Source: Desulfobulbaceae bacterium (GTDB taxonomy: Bacteria; Desulfobacterota; Desulfobulbia; Desulfobulbales; Desulfobulbaceae). Taken from it: DNA of 54,332 nt. Under the pieces are notes generated by a model. That model saw only the letters and a list, made by a program, of their open reading frames with translations. It was not told the DNA's origin and made no database searches. Shown piece after piece: positions 53,888 to 54,332 of this stretch. Position 1 is the first letter of the stretch. Each line of letters opens with the position of its first letter. Location of the stretch: the NCBI GenBank assembly GCA_024763055.1, contig JANTGH010000005.1:1-54332 (forward strand). The letters are read 5' to 3'. The position numbers and the translations under genes are program-made.

Positions 53888-54332
53888 ATGTATAAGAGAT
53901 TCTACGGCTTTACCCGGGCACCCTTTGATCTGAGTCCGGATCCTGAGCATGTTTTTATGAGTTGGACCCATAAGGAGGGGCTGTCCGTCCTTGAATATGG
54001 GGTGGTTGCCAGGAAGGGCTTTCTGGTGCTGACCGGTGCGGTGGGGACGGGAAAAACAACTCTTTTGCAGGCCCTTGTCCACTCGCTTGAGGGCAATGTT
54101 CATTTTTGTCTTGTCAACAACCCCAAACTTTCCCGGGAAGAATTTTTTTCTTTTTTAGCCCATGAGTATGATCTCGTCTGGGATGGCAACAAAGCATTGT
54201 TTTTGATTGGATTCTCCAAGTTTTTGAGTGAATGCGCTGCCAACAATGAGCGGGTCCTGCTGATTATCGATGAGGCTCATGTTATTCCGGTTGCCCAGAT
54301 GGAAGAGATCAGGCTGCTCTCCAATCAGGACC
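53888..54332 (+). CDS. ExeA/GspA-like AAA ATPase, XrtA/EPS-associated (partial, runs off right edge)
   Basis: The frame opens at ATG 53888 (MYKRFYGFTRAPFDLSPDPE) and is still open after 148 codons at the window end. It has Walker A GAVGTGKT (near residue 51-58) and Walker B VLLIIDEAH (near 128-136). The N-terminus is the one shared by general-secretion ATPase ExeA and the PEP-CTERM/XrtA-associated ATPase family. Lying 64 bases after a Wzz-like gene, the latter is more likely. About half of the expected protein is missing beyond the edge. Confidence 0.88.
   Translation, partial: MYKRFYGFTRAPFDLSPDPEHVFMSWTHKEGLSVLEYGVVARKGFLVLTGAVGTGKTTLLQALVHSLEGNVHFCLVNNPKLSREEFFSFLAHEYDLVWDGNKALFLIGFSKFLSECAANNERVLLIIDEAHVIPVAQMEEIRLLSNQD

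Overview
The window looks like a chromosomal segment of an anaerobic Desulfobacterota bacterium, probably of the Desulfobulbales / Desulfotalea-Desulfocapsa type. This is inferred from gene content: an F-type ATP synthase operon with paired b'/b subunits, an acs / DUF294 / exonuclease / DUF4212 / VC_2705-type symporter acetate locus, a GltA/NfnB-like oxidoreductase, and an OleABCD hydrocarbon cluster. No rRNA, tRNA or dissimilatory sulfur gene is present, so the taxon is not proven.

Layout. 1-3434: an RND-type tripartite efflux system. The permease is cut off at the left edge inside a palindromic repeat; the adaptor lipoprotein is beside it and a TolC-like channel is divergent. 3464-6745: a large MalT/BTAD-type regulator. 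7023-12603 (minus): an ArsR-family regulator of the BigR/YgaV persulfide-sensor type heads an operon for an MMPL/RND exporter, a LolA-like outer-membrane lipoprotein-sorting protein and a beta-barrel protein; a YgaP-like DUF2892 protein follows. 13390-20822: the acetate locus (acs, DUF294 regulator, DnaQ-like exonuclease, DUF4212 plus Na+/solute symporter), with structured leaders and clear terminators. 20964-24254: an isochorismatase-family hydrolase and alaS.

24251-35585 is the most interesting region: about 11.3 kb of tightly packed plus-strand genes. It holds a dedicated type II fatty-acid synthase set (KAS II, ACP, FabG, FabZ and a FabI-like protein), two phytoene-desaturase/CrtISO-like FAD oxidoreductases placed between ACP and FabG, a DUF1232 membrane protein, and a complete OleA-OleB-OleC-OleD set. 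I read it as one pathway that builds special acyl chains, probably polyunsaturated or otherwise modified without oxygen, and joins them head to head into a long hydrocarbon. Known polyunsaturated Ole hydrocarbons draw their acyl chains from a Pfa polyketide synthase, and none is in this window.

35826-41864: ATP synthase genes for b', b, delta, alpha, gamma, beta and epsilon; the a and c subunits are absent. The b subunit has an unusual secreted-type, His-rich N-terminus. 42006-43424: a GltA-like flavoprotein. 43616-43742: a MITE-like element. 43876-49538 (minus): phosphodiesterase, HIT protein, MutS and an N-acetylmuramoyl-L-alanine amidase. 49826-51361: EF-P and its lysyl-modifying enzyme EpmA. 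51509-52177 (minus): a calcineurin-type phosphatase. 52249-54332: the start of an exopolysaccharide locus, with a Wzz-like chain-length protein and an ExeA-like ATPase that runs off the right edge.
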